Shown here: positions 1 through 7,432 of the stretch, piece after piece
Layout of the letters: the number at the start of each line of letters is the position of its first letter
Position numbering within the stretch: the first letter of the stretch is position 1
NCBI RefSeq assembly: GCF_030553055.1
Contig: NZ_CP130713.1
Coordinates: 4,898,001 to 4,962,000, forward strand
Source of the DNA: Streptomyces sp. XD-27
Lineage (GTDB): Bacteria > Actinomycetota > Actinomycetes > Streptomycetales > Streptomycetaceae
Length of the DNA: 64,000 nucleotides
Direction of reading: 5' to 3'
Program-made: the position numbers and the translations under genes
Notes under the pieces: model-generated
What the model saw: the letters and a program-made list of their open reading frames with translations, nothing else
What the model was told of the DNA's origin: nothing
Database searches by the model: none

Positions 1-1628
1 GGCCCGGGCGGGGCTGGGCCCGCTTCACACGGCCCCGCGTCCCACGCCCCTTCGCCTCAAGGCCCGGCCGCGCACGGTCCCGCGTCGCACGGTCCGGGTG
101 CGTCCGGACCCGCTTCCCACGGCCCGCACTCCCAGGGGCCCGGGGCCCACGGCCCGGGCTCCCAGGGGCCGCACTCGCACGCCCCGGGGTCCCACGGCCA
201 CGGCCCGCACGGCCCCGGTACCCACGGTCCCGGCCCCGCCCCGGCCCCCGTACCGGCGGCCGCGGCCGCCGACTCCGCCGTCCGGCTGGCGGGCTCGCAG
301 GTGCCGATCGGCCCCGGCCCGCGCGTCGCCGATACGCACGAGCCGCGGTCCCGGCACGAGCCCCCCGCGCCCGGCACCCACTGGGTGCGCCCGCCCGACG
401 GCGCGGGCGGCCCCGCGCCCGCAGGCGTGCCGCCGCAGCCCGCGCCCCCGGCCCCATGCCGGACGCCGTCCCGGCGGAGCCTCCGGGACCGGCTCGCTGG
501 CGCCCCTGGCGGTTCCGGATGTCCAACGACGTCTGGGGCACCCCGGCAGTCGCCGGTGACCTGCTGTACGTGACGTCCTTCGAGGTGCACGCGCTGGACG
601 TGGCCACCGGCCGCCGCCAGTTCAAGACCCGCGACGTGGCGTGGGCCATGGCCGTCGCCGACGGCCGCATCCACGCCTCGGACGGCCCCACGCTGTACGC
701 GCTGGACGCGGCGGACGGCGCCGAGCGGTGGCGGCTGTCGATGGACGGCTGGGTGTACTCCCTGAAGGTCGACCGCGGCACGGTCGTGACCGGCACCCGC
801 GGCGGCGGCGTCCAGGCATGGGAGGCCGCCAACGGCGAGCTGCTGTGGGAGATGCAGGGCGCGCAGACCGACTTCGAGACGCCCGAGTCAGGACCGGTCA
901 TCCACGACGGCACCGTGTACGTGTGGTCCGACGCGCGGCTGCGCGCGCTGGAGGCGCGTACGGGCGCCGAGCGCTGGTCCTACCCCGTGGGCGACGCGGC
1001 GTCCTGCGGCGGCGTCCCGATCCGGCTGCTCTCGGCCCCCGACGGCGTGGTCTATGTCGCCGCGGGGACGCGCGTGCTGGCGATCGACATCGCGCGCGGG
1101 GAGGTGCGCTGGAGATTCGAGGCGCCCGCGGTGTTCCTGTGCGCCCCGGCGTACGCGCCGGGCCCGGCGGTCACCGGCGGCGGCGTCTACATCGCCGACT
1201 ACCTGGGCACGGTCTACGCGCTGGACGCGGCCAACGGGCGCGACCGGTGGCGGATCGCGACCGAGTCCCGGCAGTCGATCGAACCGGTGCTGGTCGCCGA
1301 CGGGTCGGTGCACCTGGGCAGCGGCAGCGCGCTGTACACGCTCGACGCGGTCACCGGCACGCCGAGGTGGCGGTTCGCGGCGGGCGGCGAGGTCATCGGC
1401 GCGCCGGTGGTCGCGGACGGCCGGCTGCACTTCGGCTCGGCGGACCACTGCCTGTACACCGTGGACGCGGCGGGCGGACAGCTGCGCTGGAAGCTGGCGA
1501 CCGGCGGCGAGATCACCGGCTCCCCGGTGGCCTCCGGAGGCGTGGTCTACGCGTGCAGCAAGGATCGCTGCGTGTACGCGCTGGACGCGGCGAAGGGCAC
1601 GGGCCAGTCCCGCCCGCCGCGCCCGTAA
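1..1628 (+). CDS. afsK: AfsK-type Ser/Thr kinase, C-terminal linker and PQQ-like beta-propeller (5' partial, apparent frameshift)
   Basis: The kinase domain lies left of the window. Up to about position 450 the natural reading is frame 1, a Gly/Pro/His/Ser-rich linker built from HGPxSHGPG-like units. From about 456 the coding frame is frame 3 and encodes a beta-propeller of roughly 380 residues with repeated Y-A-L-D-A-x-x-G-x-x-R-W strands (for example around 700, 1215, 1335 and 1460), ending at 1628. The propeller strongly resembles the extracellular sensor half of Streptomyces AfsK, which autophosphorylates and phosphorylates AfsR; an AfsR homologue lies 6 kb away. The change from frame 1 to frame 3 between about 440 and 475 implies one missing base in a C-rich run. 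If the shift is an error the protein is intact; if real, only the ATG at 456 would give a free-standing propeller. Identification is from family resemblance. Confidence 0.75.
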   Translation, partial: PGRGWARFTRPRVPRPFASRPGRARSRVARSGCVRTRFPRPALPGARGPRPGLPGAALARPGVPRPRPARPRYPRSRPRPGPRTGGRGRRLRRPAGGLAGADRPRPARRRYARAAVPARAPRARHPLGAPARRRGRPRARRRAAAARAPGPMPDAVPAEPPGPARWRPWRFRMSNDVWGTPAVAGDLLYVTSFEVHALDVATGRRQFKTRDVAWAMAVADGRIHASDGPTLYALDAADGAERWRLSMDGWVYSLKVDRGTVVTGTRGGGVQAWEAANGELLWEMQGAQTDFETPESGPVIHDGTVYVWSDARLRALEARTGAERWSYPVGDAASCGGVPIRLLSAPDGVVYVAAGTRVLAIDIARGEVRWRFEAPAVFLCAPAYAPGPAVTGGGVYIADYLGTVYALDAANGRDRWRIATESRQSIEPVLVADGSVHLGSGSALYTLDAVTGTPRWRFAAGGEVIGAPVVADGRLHFGSADHCLYTVDAAGGQLRWKLATGGEITGSPVASGGVVYACSKDRCVYALDAAKGTGQSRPPRP

Positions 1629-1761
1629 CGGCACGGTCAGGAATCCGTTCCGGTCCTGTGGACGTGACTTGGGGGTAGGGAACCCCGTTGGCTAGGGTGG
1701 CGTGCACTCGTCAACTGGATCGCAGTTGGCCTGATCATGCCTGTACGACGGGGGAATCTCC

Positions 1762-2331
1762 ATGCGAAGCCGTGCTCTGCGCCTGTCCGCCGCCACCCTG
1801 GTCGGCGTGCTCGCCGTGACCGGTCTGGCGACTGGCTGCAAGAAGAGCCGCGGCGGCGGCGACCACGGCTTCGGCGGCGGGGACCACGGGGGACTGAGCG
1901 GGGGAGTCACCGGCGGCAACATCCCCACCGACATGCCCACCGGAATGCCCAGCGGCATGCCCTCCGGCATGCCCACGGGCATGCCGAGCGACGTCCCGTC
2001 CTACACGCCGTCGCCCAGCTACTCCCCGCCCGCGACCTACAACCCGAACGCCAACGCCGACCTGGATGCCGACAACTGCACGTACGACCAGTCGACCGGC
2101 CAGCTCAAGTTCACCATCACCATCACCAACACGGACACCACGCGGAGCTTCTCCTACAGCATCTCGGTCAGCTGGACCCAGGGCGGCGGTCTCGTCGGCT
2201 ACGACAGCAAGAACATCACCGTCCTGCCGGGGTCGACCAGGACGTTCACGGCGGCGGACACCTCCACCACCTTCGACAGGTACAAGGAGTACCGCTGCCA
2301 GGTCGGCAACGCGTTCAAGAGCCCGGCCTGA
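1762..2331 (+). CDS. Secreted lipoprotein with MPxG repeats
   Basis: This encodes 189 residues. The first 26 residues form a lipoprotein signal (MRSRA start, hydrophobic core, LATGC lipobox with Cys26). A Gly/His-rich stretch and a run of five MPTG/MPSG tetrapeptides (about residues 57-75) form a flexible stalk. The C-terminal 100 residues look like a small beta-sandwich (FxLyD or CARDB-like pattern: FTITITNTD, SISVSW, VLPGSTRTF) with two cysteines (CTYD, YRCQ) that may pair. A good ribosome site (GGGGGAATCTCC) precedes the ATG. It stands alone between afsK and a convergent catabolic operon. The function is unknown; a surface-anchored binding or stabilising protein is an inference. Confidence 0.8.
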   Translation: MRSRALRLSAATLVGVLAVTGLATGCKKSRGGGDHGFGGGDHGGLSGGVTGGNIPTDMPTGMPSGMPSGMPTGMPSDVPSYTPSPSYSPPATYNPNANADLDADNCTYDQSTGQLKFTITITNTDTTRSFSYSISVSWTQGGGLVGYDSKNITVLPGSTRTFTAADTSTTFDRYKEYRCQVGNAFKSPA

Positions 2332-2334
2332 TCC

Positions 2335-3099
2335 TCAGCGCACCCGGAACTCCCGGCCGCGGGCGGCGAACAGCTCCGCCTGCCGCTCCGGCGGCAGGTT
2401 CCCCAGCGCGATCAACTGCGGGGCGTGCGCCAGCGCCTGCGCCCGTGCCGCCTCCCGCGCCGCCCACACAGCGCGGACCGTCCCCTGGACCGCCTCCGTC
2501 GGATACCCGGCGATGACGGAGGCGGCGCGCAGCGCGGCCGGGAGCGCCTCGCCCGCCGCCGTGACCTCGCTGACCAGGCCCGTCTCGTACGCCCGGCGCG
2601 CCGAGATCCGCTCGGCCGTACCCATCAGGGCCATGCGCGCCACCTCGCCGATCGGCATGCGCTGTGCCATGGCGACGGCCTCGTAGGCGCTGACCATCCC
2701 GTAGCCGGTGTGCGGGTCGAAGAAGGTGGCGTCCTCGCCCGCCACGATGAACTCCGCCTCGCCCAGCAGGTAGAACGCCCCGCCGCAGGCCATCCCGTCG
2801 ACGGCGGCGATCACCGGCTTCCACAGGTCGTTCGCCTTCGGGCCGATGGCCAGCAGCGGGTCGTCGATCGCGTACGGGGACGGCGGCTGCGGCACCGATG
2901 CCGCCCGGTCCAGGCCGGTGCAGAAGGCCCGGCCGCCCGCGCCGGTCAGGACCACCGCGCGCACCGTCTCGTCCCGGCGCAGCCGCCGCCACACCGCCGC
3001 CAGCGCGTCCGCCGTCTCCACGTCGATCGCGTTGAGCCGTGCGGGCCGGTCGAGGGTGACGACCGCGATCCCGTCGGCCCCCTCGCAGGTCACGCTCAC
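2335..3099 (-). CDS. Enoyl-CoA hydratase/isomerase family protein
   Basis: This encodes 254 residues of the crotonase fold. The oxyanion-hole segments are visible: RAFCTGLD near residue 66 and DGMACGGAF near residue 107. The usual catalytic Glu region is replaced by FFDPHTGYG, so hydratase chemistry is not assured; isomerase or hydrolase activity is possible. I chose the GTG at 3099 because it overlaps the stop of the upstream DUF35 gene by 4 bases (GTGA), which implies translational coupling. It is the last gene of a three-gene operon (thiolase, DUF35, this gene), as expected for beta-oxidation of a CoA-linked ring or side chain. The longer open frame upstream is only the shadow of the DUF35 gene. 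Confidence 0.85.
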   Translation of the reverse strand: MSVTCEGADGIAVVTLDRPARLNAIDVETADALAAVWRRLRRDETVRAVVLTGAGGRAFCTGLDRAASVPQPPSPYAIDDPLLAIGPKANDLWKPVIAAVDGMACGGAFYLLGEAEFIVAGEDATFFDPHTGYGMVSAYEAVAMAQRMPIGEVARMALMGTAERISARRAYETGLVSEVTAAGEALPAALRAASVIAGYPTEAVQGTVRAVWAAREAARAQALAHAPQLIALGNLPPERQAELFAARGREFRVR

Positions 3100-3560
3100 G
3101 GCCGCTCCAGCAGCCAGCGCGGCACGGTCACGCCCTGCGGCGGCGTGTGGAAGGCGACCCACACCGGGGCGCCGATCCGGATCCGCGCCGGGTCGACGGA
3201 GTCCAGCGGCGCGTCGGGCGCGGCGACCAGGTTGCCGACGAGCCGGATGCCCGGGGCGTCGGCGAGCTCGACGAGGACCACGGGGTACGGCGCCCGCGCG
3301 GCATAGGCGGGCAGCAGCGGCGGGTGGGGCACCACATACGACCAGATGCGGCCCCGTCCGCTCGTCCGCCGCCACGCGCTCGCGAACGACTGGCAGTGCG
3401 GGCAGCAGGGCCGGGGCGGGAAGCGGAGCCGCCCGCATCCGGCGCACCCCTGGACGCGCAGTTCGCCACGGGCCGCGTACTCCCAGAACGGCGCCCCGTC
3501 CTCGTCGGTGATCGGCGACAGGAGGGCGTTGTCAGTGGGGTCGGTCACGATGGTGGCCAT
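3096..3560 (-). CDS. DUF35 Zn-ribbon/OB-fold protein (thiolase partner)
   Basis: This encodes 154 residues. An N-terminal helical part (FWEYAARGEL) leads into a rubredoxin-like zinc ribbon (GCAGCGRLRFPP and CCPHC, about residues 38-54), followed by an OB fold (WSYVVPHPP, YPVVLVELADAPG). DUF35 proteins form complexes with SCP-x/Ltp2-type thiolases: in steroid side-chain degradation the DUF35-Ltp2 pair is a retro-aldolase that releases propionyl-CoA or acetyl-CoA. The thiolase-like gene lies 6 bases upstream and the crotonase overlaps downstream, which supports such a complex. In other pathways DUF35 proteins are fused to, or act with, acyl-CoA hydratases or thiolases, so the exact substrate is open. 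Confidence 0.9.
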   Translation of the reverse strand: MATIVTDPTDNALLSPITDEDGAPFWEYAARGELRVQGCAGCGRLRFPPRPCCPHCQSFASAWRRTSGRGRIWSYVVPHPPLLPAYAARAPYPVVLVELADAPGIRLVGNLVAAPDAPLDSVDPARIRIGAPVWVAFHTPPQGVTVPRWLLERP

Positions 3561-3566
3561 GAGTGC

Positions 3567-4718
3567 TCAACTCCTCAGCAGCAGGGCCGAGGTGGGGACC
3601 CCCTCGCCCGCGGTGACCAGGCACGTGGTGGCTCCCGGGACCTGCGCGGTGCTGGTGCCGCGCAGTTGCCGGACGCCTTCGGTGATGAGGTTGAAGCCGT
3701 GGACGTACGCCTCGCTGAGCCCGCCGCCGCTGGTGTTGAGCGGCAGCCGCCCGCCGATCTCCAGAGCGCCGCCCTCGGTGAAGGCGGCGCCCTCGCCGCG
3801 CCCGCAGAAGCCGTAGCCCTCCAGGGAGAGCGGGATGAGCGCGGTGAACGCGTCGTAGATCTGGGCCACGTCCACGTCCTGGGGCCCGAGGTCGGCGGAC
3901 TTCCACAGCTGGCGGGCGGCGGTCCACGCGGGCCCGGTGAGCGGGTCGTCGGACCAGTAGTTGACCATTCCGTGGACCTGGGCGGGCAGGCCCTGGGCGG
4001 CGGCGTGCACGTACACCGGCCGGTGGCGGCAGTCGCGCGCCCGCTGGGCGGAGACCACGACGCAGGCGAGCGCCCCGTCGGTCTCCAGGCAGTTGTCGTA
4101 CAGGCACAGCGGCTCGCTGATCCAGCGCGCGGTCATGTACATCTCGCGGGTCAGCGGCCGGTCGTACATGATCGCGGCGGGGTTCTGGTTGGCCCGGTTG
4201 CGGCAGGCCAGCGCCACATTGAACAGATGGTCGCGGGTCGCGCCGTACTGGTGCATGTAGCGGCGGGCCAGCAGGCCGATCTCGTCGACCGGGCGCAGCA
4301 GCCCGAAGGGGCGGGTCCACTGGGCGGGGGTGGGCAGTTGCGCGCGGGTGTCGGTCCACGGCCGCGGGCCGCTGCCGCGCTTGCGTGACCGCCAGGCGAC
4401 GCCGACCCCGGCCTGTCCGGTGGCGATGGCGGCGGCGAGGTGGGCGACGGTCGCGCAGGAGCCTCCGCCGCCGTAGCCGACCTTGCTGAAGAAGGTGACG
4501 TCGCCCGCGCCGATCGCCTTGGCGAGCTCGACCTCGTCGGTCGCCTCCATGGTGTACGAGGCGAAGGCGTCCACCTCGGACGGGGCGATCCCGGCGTCGT
4601 CCAGCGCGGCCAGGACCGCGCGGCAGGCCAGGGTCTTCTCGGACTCGGCCAGATGACGGGCGAATTCGGTCCGGCCGATGCCGACTATGGCGGTCGCGTC
4701 CTTGAGGGCTGCCCCCAT
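3567..4718 (-). CDS. Thiolase-fold lipid-transfer protein (Ltp2/SCP-x type)
   Basis: This encodes 383 residues. The N-terminal thiolase half begins ATAIVGIGRTEF. The classical nucleophile region is replaced by YGGGGSCATVAHL, and the C-terminal half has QIYDAFTALIPLSLEGYGFC and NTSGGGLSEAYVHGFNL, the pattern of Ltp2-like retro-aldolases and SCP-x proteins in which a tyrosine rather than Cys is used. Start: ATG with GGAGGTGGGCG upstream. It is the first gene of an operon with DUF35 and a crotonase and is divergent from an acyl-CoA ligase; a palindromic operator lies between them. Likely role: C-C bond cleavage at the end of degradation of a branched or alicyclic side chain. The substrate cannot be read from sequence. 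Confidence 0.85.
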   Translation of the reverse strand: MGAALKDATAIVGIGRTEFARHLAESEKTLACRAVLAALDDAGIAPSEVDAFASYTMEATDEVELAKAIGAGDVTFFSKVGYGGGGSCATVAHLAAAIATGQAGVGVAWRSRKRGSGPRPWTDTRAQLPTPAQWTRPFGLLRPVDEIGLLARRYMHQYGATRDHLFNVALACRNRANQNPAAIMYDRPLTREMYMTARWISEPLCLYDNCLETDGALACVVVSAQRARDCRHRPVYVHAAAQGLPAQVHGMVNYWSDDPLTGPAWTAARQLWKSADLGPQDVDVAQIYDAFTALIPLSLEGYGFCGRGEGAAFTEGGALEIGGRLPLNTSGGGLSEAYVHGFNLITEGVRQLRGTSTAQVPGATTCLVTAGEGVPTSALLLRS

Positions 4719-4771
4719 CGCCCACCTCCGTGGTCGGGCCGCAGGTGCTGACAGTCGGGGAGGCTACCGCT

Positions 4772-4792
4772 AATCTGACGCTTAGTCAGCTA
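4772..4792. promoter_or_regulatory. CTGAC-N5-GTCAG operator (divergent promoter)
   Basis: The half-sites AATCTGACG and AGTCAGCTA are separated by CTT. The core CTGAC-GCTTA-GTCAG matches the perfect palindrome at 17559-17579. It sits between the divergent thiolase operon and acyl-CoA ligase and could control both. The spacing and length fit a TetR-family dimer site; the regulator is not identified. Confidence 0.6.
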
Positions 4793-4864
4793 GCGTGTTC
4801 CGGTGGACCCGGGGGAGATCCGCTCGGCTCCGCCGGGGACGCCGTGTGCCGAGGGGAGCCACCG

Positions 4865-6466
4865 GTGGGGGAAGACGCGGCACCGAGGACCGTTCCCCGG
4901 CTCGTCCGCTGGGCCGCGCAGCGGTATGGACCCGCCGAGGCCGTCGCCGAAGGCCGCACCCGCCTGACGTACACGGCGCTCGGCGAGCGCGTCGAACGGG
5001 CCGCCGCGAGCTGTGTCGCCGCCGGGGTGCGACGCGGCGACCGGGTCGCCGTCTGGGCGCCCAACACCACCGACTGGATCGTCTGCGCGCTCGGCGCCGT
5101 GACGGCCGGAGCCGTGCTCGTCCCGGTCAACACCCGGTTCAAGGGCGCCGAGGCGGCCGAGGTGCTGCGCCGGACGCGGGCCACCGCCCTCTTCGTGACC
5201 GGCACCTTCCTCGGCGCCTCCTACGTGGCGTCGCTGCGCCGGGCGGCGGGGGAGGGGCCCGGCCGCGGCCCGCTGCCCGGGCTGCCCCACCTGCGCGCGG
5301 CCGTCGTCCTGTCCGGCGACGCGCCGGAAGGCTTCCGTACGTGGCGGGAGTTCCTGGCGGCGGGCGCGCGCGTGCCGTCCTCCGCCGTGCGGGCCGTCGC
5401 CGATGCCGTACGCCCCGAAGACCCCTCCGACATCACCTTCACCTCCGGCACTACCGGCCACCCCAAGGGCGTGGTCATCACTCATGGGCAGACCCTGCGC
5501 GTGTACGCCGAGTGGAGCGGACTGGCGGGCCTGGAGCGCGGCGACCGCTATCTGATCGTCAACCCGTTCTTCCACACCTTCGGCTACAAGGCGGGCGTGA
5601 TCGCCTGCCTGCTGCGCGGCGCGACGATGGTGCCGCAGCCCGTCTTCACCGCGGAGACGGCGCTGGCCAACATCGCGGCCGAACGCGTCAGCGTGCTGCC
5701 GGGGCCGCCCACCCTCCACCAGGCGATCCTGGACCATCCGGCCCGCGGCGCCCATGACCTGTCGACGCTGCGGCTGGTGGTCACCGGCGCGGCCGTGGTC
5801 CCGCTGGAACTGGTCAGGCGCCTGCGCGCCGAACTGGGCGTGGCCACCGTGCTGACCGCGTACGGACTGTCGGAGGCGTCCGGCACCGTCACCATGTGCC
5901 GCCGCGACGACCCGCCCGAGGTCATCGCGCGGACCTCCGGACGTCCCCTTCCGGGTACGGAGGTGAGGGTGGCCGCGCCGGACGGTCGGGCGGTCCCGAC
6001 CGGCACCCCCGGGGAGGTCCTGGTTCGCGGCTACCACGTCATGTCCGGCTACTTCGAGGACCCGGACGCCACCACGCGGGCCGTCACCGGCGACGGCTGG
6101 CTGCGCACGGGCGACATCGGAGTCCTGGACAGCCGCGGCAATCTGCGGATCACCGACCGCGTCAAGGACATGTTCATCGTGGGCGGGTTCAACGCCTACC
6201 CGGCCGAGATCGAACGGATGCTGGCCCGCCACCCGGACATCGCCGACGTGGCGGTGGTGGGCGTTCCCGACCCCCGGCTGGGCGAGGTGGCCAAGGCGTA
6301 CGCCGTCCGCCGGCGCGGCGCGCCGCTGACCGCCGACGGCCTGATCGCCTGGGCCCGGCGCGAGATGGCCAACTACAAGGTGCCCCGGCAGGTGGAGTTC
6401 GTCGCCGAGCTGCCGCGGAACGCGAGCGGCAAGGTGCTCAAGACGCGGCTGCGTGCGCTCGGCTGA
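4865..6466 (+). CDS. Acyl-CoA synthetase (FadD-type AMP-binding ligase)
   Basis: This encodes 533 residues from the GTG at 4865, the first start that gives normal alignment (EDAAPRTVPRLVRWAAQRYG); the frame is open further upstream but runs through the operator. ANL-superfamily motifs are present: FTSGTTGHPKGVV (A3, near residue 194), TAYGLSEASG (A5), GWLRTGDIG (A7, near 412), the hinge RVKDMFIVGGFNAYPAEIE (A8) and the catalytic Lys in NASGKVLK (near 522). It activates a carboxylic acid as CoA thioester through an acyl-AMP. It is divergent from the thiolase/DUF35/crotonase operon and probably supplies its substrate; it most resembles FadD3/FadD17-like ligases of alicyclic acid breakdown. The substrate is not predictable. 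Confidence 0.88.
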   Translation: MGEDAAPRTVPRLVRWAAQRYGPAEAVAEGRTRLTYTALGERVERAAASCVAAGVRRGDRVAVWAPNTTDWIVCALGAVTAGAVLVPVNTRFKGAEAAEVLRRTRATALFVTGTFLGASYVASLRRAAGEGPGRGPLPGLPHLRAAVVLSGDAPEGFRTWREFLAAGARVPSSAVRAVADAVRPEDPSDITFTSGTTGHPKGVVITHGQTLRVYAEWSGLAGLERGDRYLIVNPFFHTFGYKAGVIACLLRGATMVPQPVFTAETALANIAAERVSVLPGPPTLHQAILDHPARGAHDLSTLRLVVTGAAVVPLELVRRLRAELGVATVLTAYGLSEASGTVTMCRRDDPPEVIARTSGRPLPGTEVRVAAPDGRAVPTGTPGEVLVRGYHVMSGYFEDPDATTRAVTGDGWLRTGDIGVLDSRGNLRITDRVKDMFIVGGFNAYPAEIERMLARHPDIADVAVVGVPDPRLGEVAKAYAVRRRGAPLTADGLIAWARREMANYKVPRQVEFVAELPRNASGKVLKTRLRALG

Positions 6467-6499
6467 CGGCAGCCTCCGTCTGCGCCTGCGAACGCGAAC

Positions 6500-6526
6500 G
6501 GGGGCCGGAGGGATCCCCCGGCCCCC
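6500..6526. terminator. Bidirectional terminator hairpin
   Basis: GGGGGCCGG and CCGGCCCCC form a perfect 9-bp stem around AGGGATCCC. It lies between the convergent acyl-CoA ligase (ends 6466) and the small secreted protein gene (ends 6548). Confidence 0.7.
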
Positions 6527-6547
6527 GGCCGCAGTGCGCTTCCCGGC

Positions 6548-6721
6548 TCAGCCGGCGTGATGGTCCTGCGGGGTGACGGTGGTGCCGTCCGGGTGAGCGT
6601 CGTTCACGACGAAAACGGTGCCACTGTCCGAGTGGTTGTCGGCCAGCGCGGGCGCTGCCGAACCGGCGGCAAGCGCTGCCGCGAAGGCTATGGCGACCAG
6701 GGCTTTCTTGGGGCGAGTCAT
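6548..6721 (-). CDS. Small secreted peptide with HPDG motif
   Basis: This encodes 57 residues. Residues 1-27 are a clear Sec signal peptide (MTRPKK, alanine-rich core, APALA cleavage site), leaving a mature peptide of about 30 residues that starts DNHSDSG and contains NDAHPDGTT and QDHHAG. The ATG at 6719-6721 follows AGGAGTTGGA. An AT-rich TATATT about 25 bases upstream (6744-6752) in a GC-rich genome suggests a promoter. The HPDG and DNH motifs echo the repeats of the AfsS-like protein encoded just upstream on the same strand, so the two genes may share ancestry or partners. Function unknown. Confidence 0.7.
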   Translation of the reverse strand: MTRPKKALVAIAFAAALAAGSAAPALADNHSDSGTVFVVNDAHPDGTTVTPQDHHAG

Positions 6722-6850
6722 TCCAACTCCTCCGTAGGAAGCAAATATATGGTTTGCGAAACGAAACCAAGGCCAATGGTAGGGGAGAGAGTGCCCGGCC
6801 GCTCCGGGTTGGAACAATCCAACGTCGAAGCGACGAAAGGCGTTTCGCCC

Positions 6851-6869
6851 CCCCCGCATGCTGCGGGGG
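6851..6869 (-). terminator. Terminator after the afsS-like gene
   Basis: CCCCCGCA and TGCGGGGG form a perfect 8-bp stem with a 3-base loop, 66 bases past the stop of the repeat-peptide gene. It separates that gene from the secreted peptide gene, which therefore probably has its own promoter. Confidence 0.5.
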
Positions 6870-6934
6870 CCGACCGCGGTGGCTCCCCCTCCCCGCCACC
6901 GACGCCGGCCCCCGCCCCCCGATGTGTTGCGGTC

Positions 6935-7219
6935 CTACTTCTCAGCGCTGTCCGGGTGGCTGTCCTGGGTGGTGGCGTCCGGGTGGCTGTCCAGCGGCTT
7001 GATGGGCGAGCTGTCCGGGTGACTGTCCATCGTCGTTATCGACGCGCCGTCGGGATGGCTGTCCTGAGTGGTGGCCGTCCCCGTGCCGTCCGGGTGGCTG
7101 TCGCGCGGCTTGATCGCGATGCCGTCCGGGTGGCTGTCCAGCGTGACGAGCGTCGCGCCGTCCGGGTGGCTGTCCAGCGGGCGGTAAGCGTCGGACGTGG
7201 GCTTCTTGTCCTGAGTCAT
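6935..7219 (-). CDS. afsS: AfsS-like ('sigma-like') repeat protein with seven DSHPD repeats
   Basis: This encodes 94 residues, almost wholly seven copies of a 9-13 residue unit DSHPD(G/S/A) at residues 16, 28, 40, 53, 65, 77 and 86, with spacers such as ATLVTL, IAIKPR and ASITTM. AfsS of S. coelicolor (63 residues, annotated 'sigma-like') has a few TLDNHMP-type repeats and is transcribed next to afsR under direct AfsR control; here the gene lies 213 bases downstream of an afsR homologue in the same direction. The ATG at 7217-7219 has GAGGAG 9 bases upstream. No signal peptide, membrane helix or cysteine is present, so it is probably a disordered cytoplasmic protein that raises antibiotic gene expression. 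The DSHPDG unit and the copy number differ from the classical protein, so orthology rests mainly on position. Confidence 0.7.
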   Translation of the reverse strand: MTQDKKPTSDAYRPLDSHPDGATLVTLDSHPDGIAIKPRDSHPDGTGTATTQDSHPDGASITTMDSHPDSSPIKPLDSHPDATTQDSHPDSAEK

Positions 7220-7397
7220 CAGGATCAACTCCTCGAACATAGGGCATCGGGACACAGACGCCCGCCCGGCGACTCCCCCGTGGGTCGCCGGACGGGGCTG
7301 CTCATTTCAGGACCGCTCACCCTAGGGCAGTGGCCTGACGATCGACCCGTCTGCCCCCCGCGGGGACGGATCGACTGCCTTAAGGCTGCCGGGCGGC

Positions 7398-7415
7398 GAT
7401 AAACGATTGATGAAC
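7398..7415 (-). promoter_or_regulatory. Candidate AfsR/PhoP-type direct-repeat box upstream of afsS
   Basis: On the minus strand GTTCATC-AATC-GTTTATC forms two units at 11-bp spacing, the geometry of AfsR and PhoP boxes. It lies just past the afsR stop and about 180 bases before the afsS-like start, with TAGGGT (7317-7323) as a possible -10 downstream. Hairpins at 7266-7291 (CCGGCGAC/GTCGCCGG) and about 7340-7376 lie in the intervening leader. Assignment is inferred from geometry only. Confidence 0.4.
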
Positions 7416-7432
7416 GCTCAGCACGCGCTCCG

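Noticed and set aside
1918..1990. MPTG/MPSG tandem repeats as a mobile or phase-variable tract
   Set aside because: They form a short in-frame stalk of a lipoprotein; unit number cannot shift the frame because the unit is 12 bases.
6935..7219. Multi-core RiPP precursor
   Set aside because: The repeats look superficially like tandem cores, but there is no leader/modifying enzyme/transporter nearby, and position next to afsR explains it better as an AfsS-type protein.
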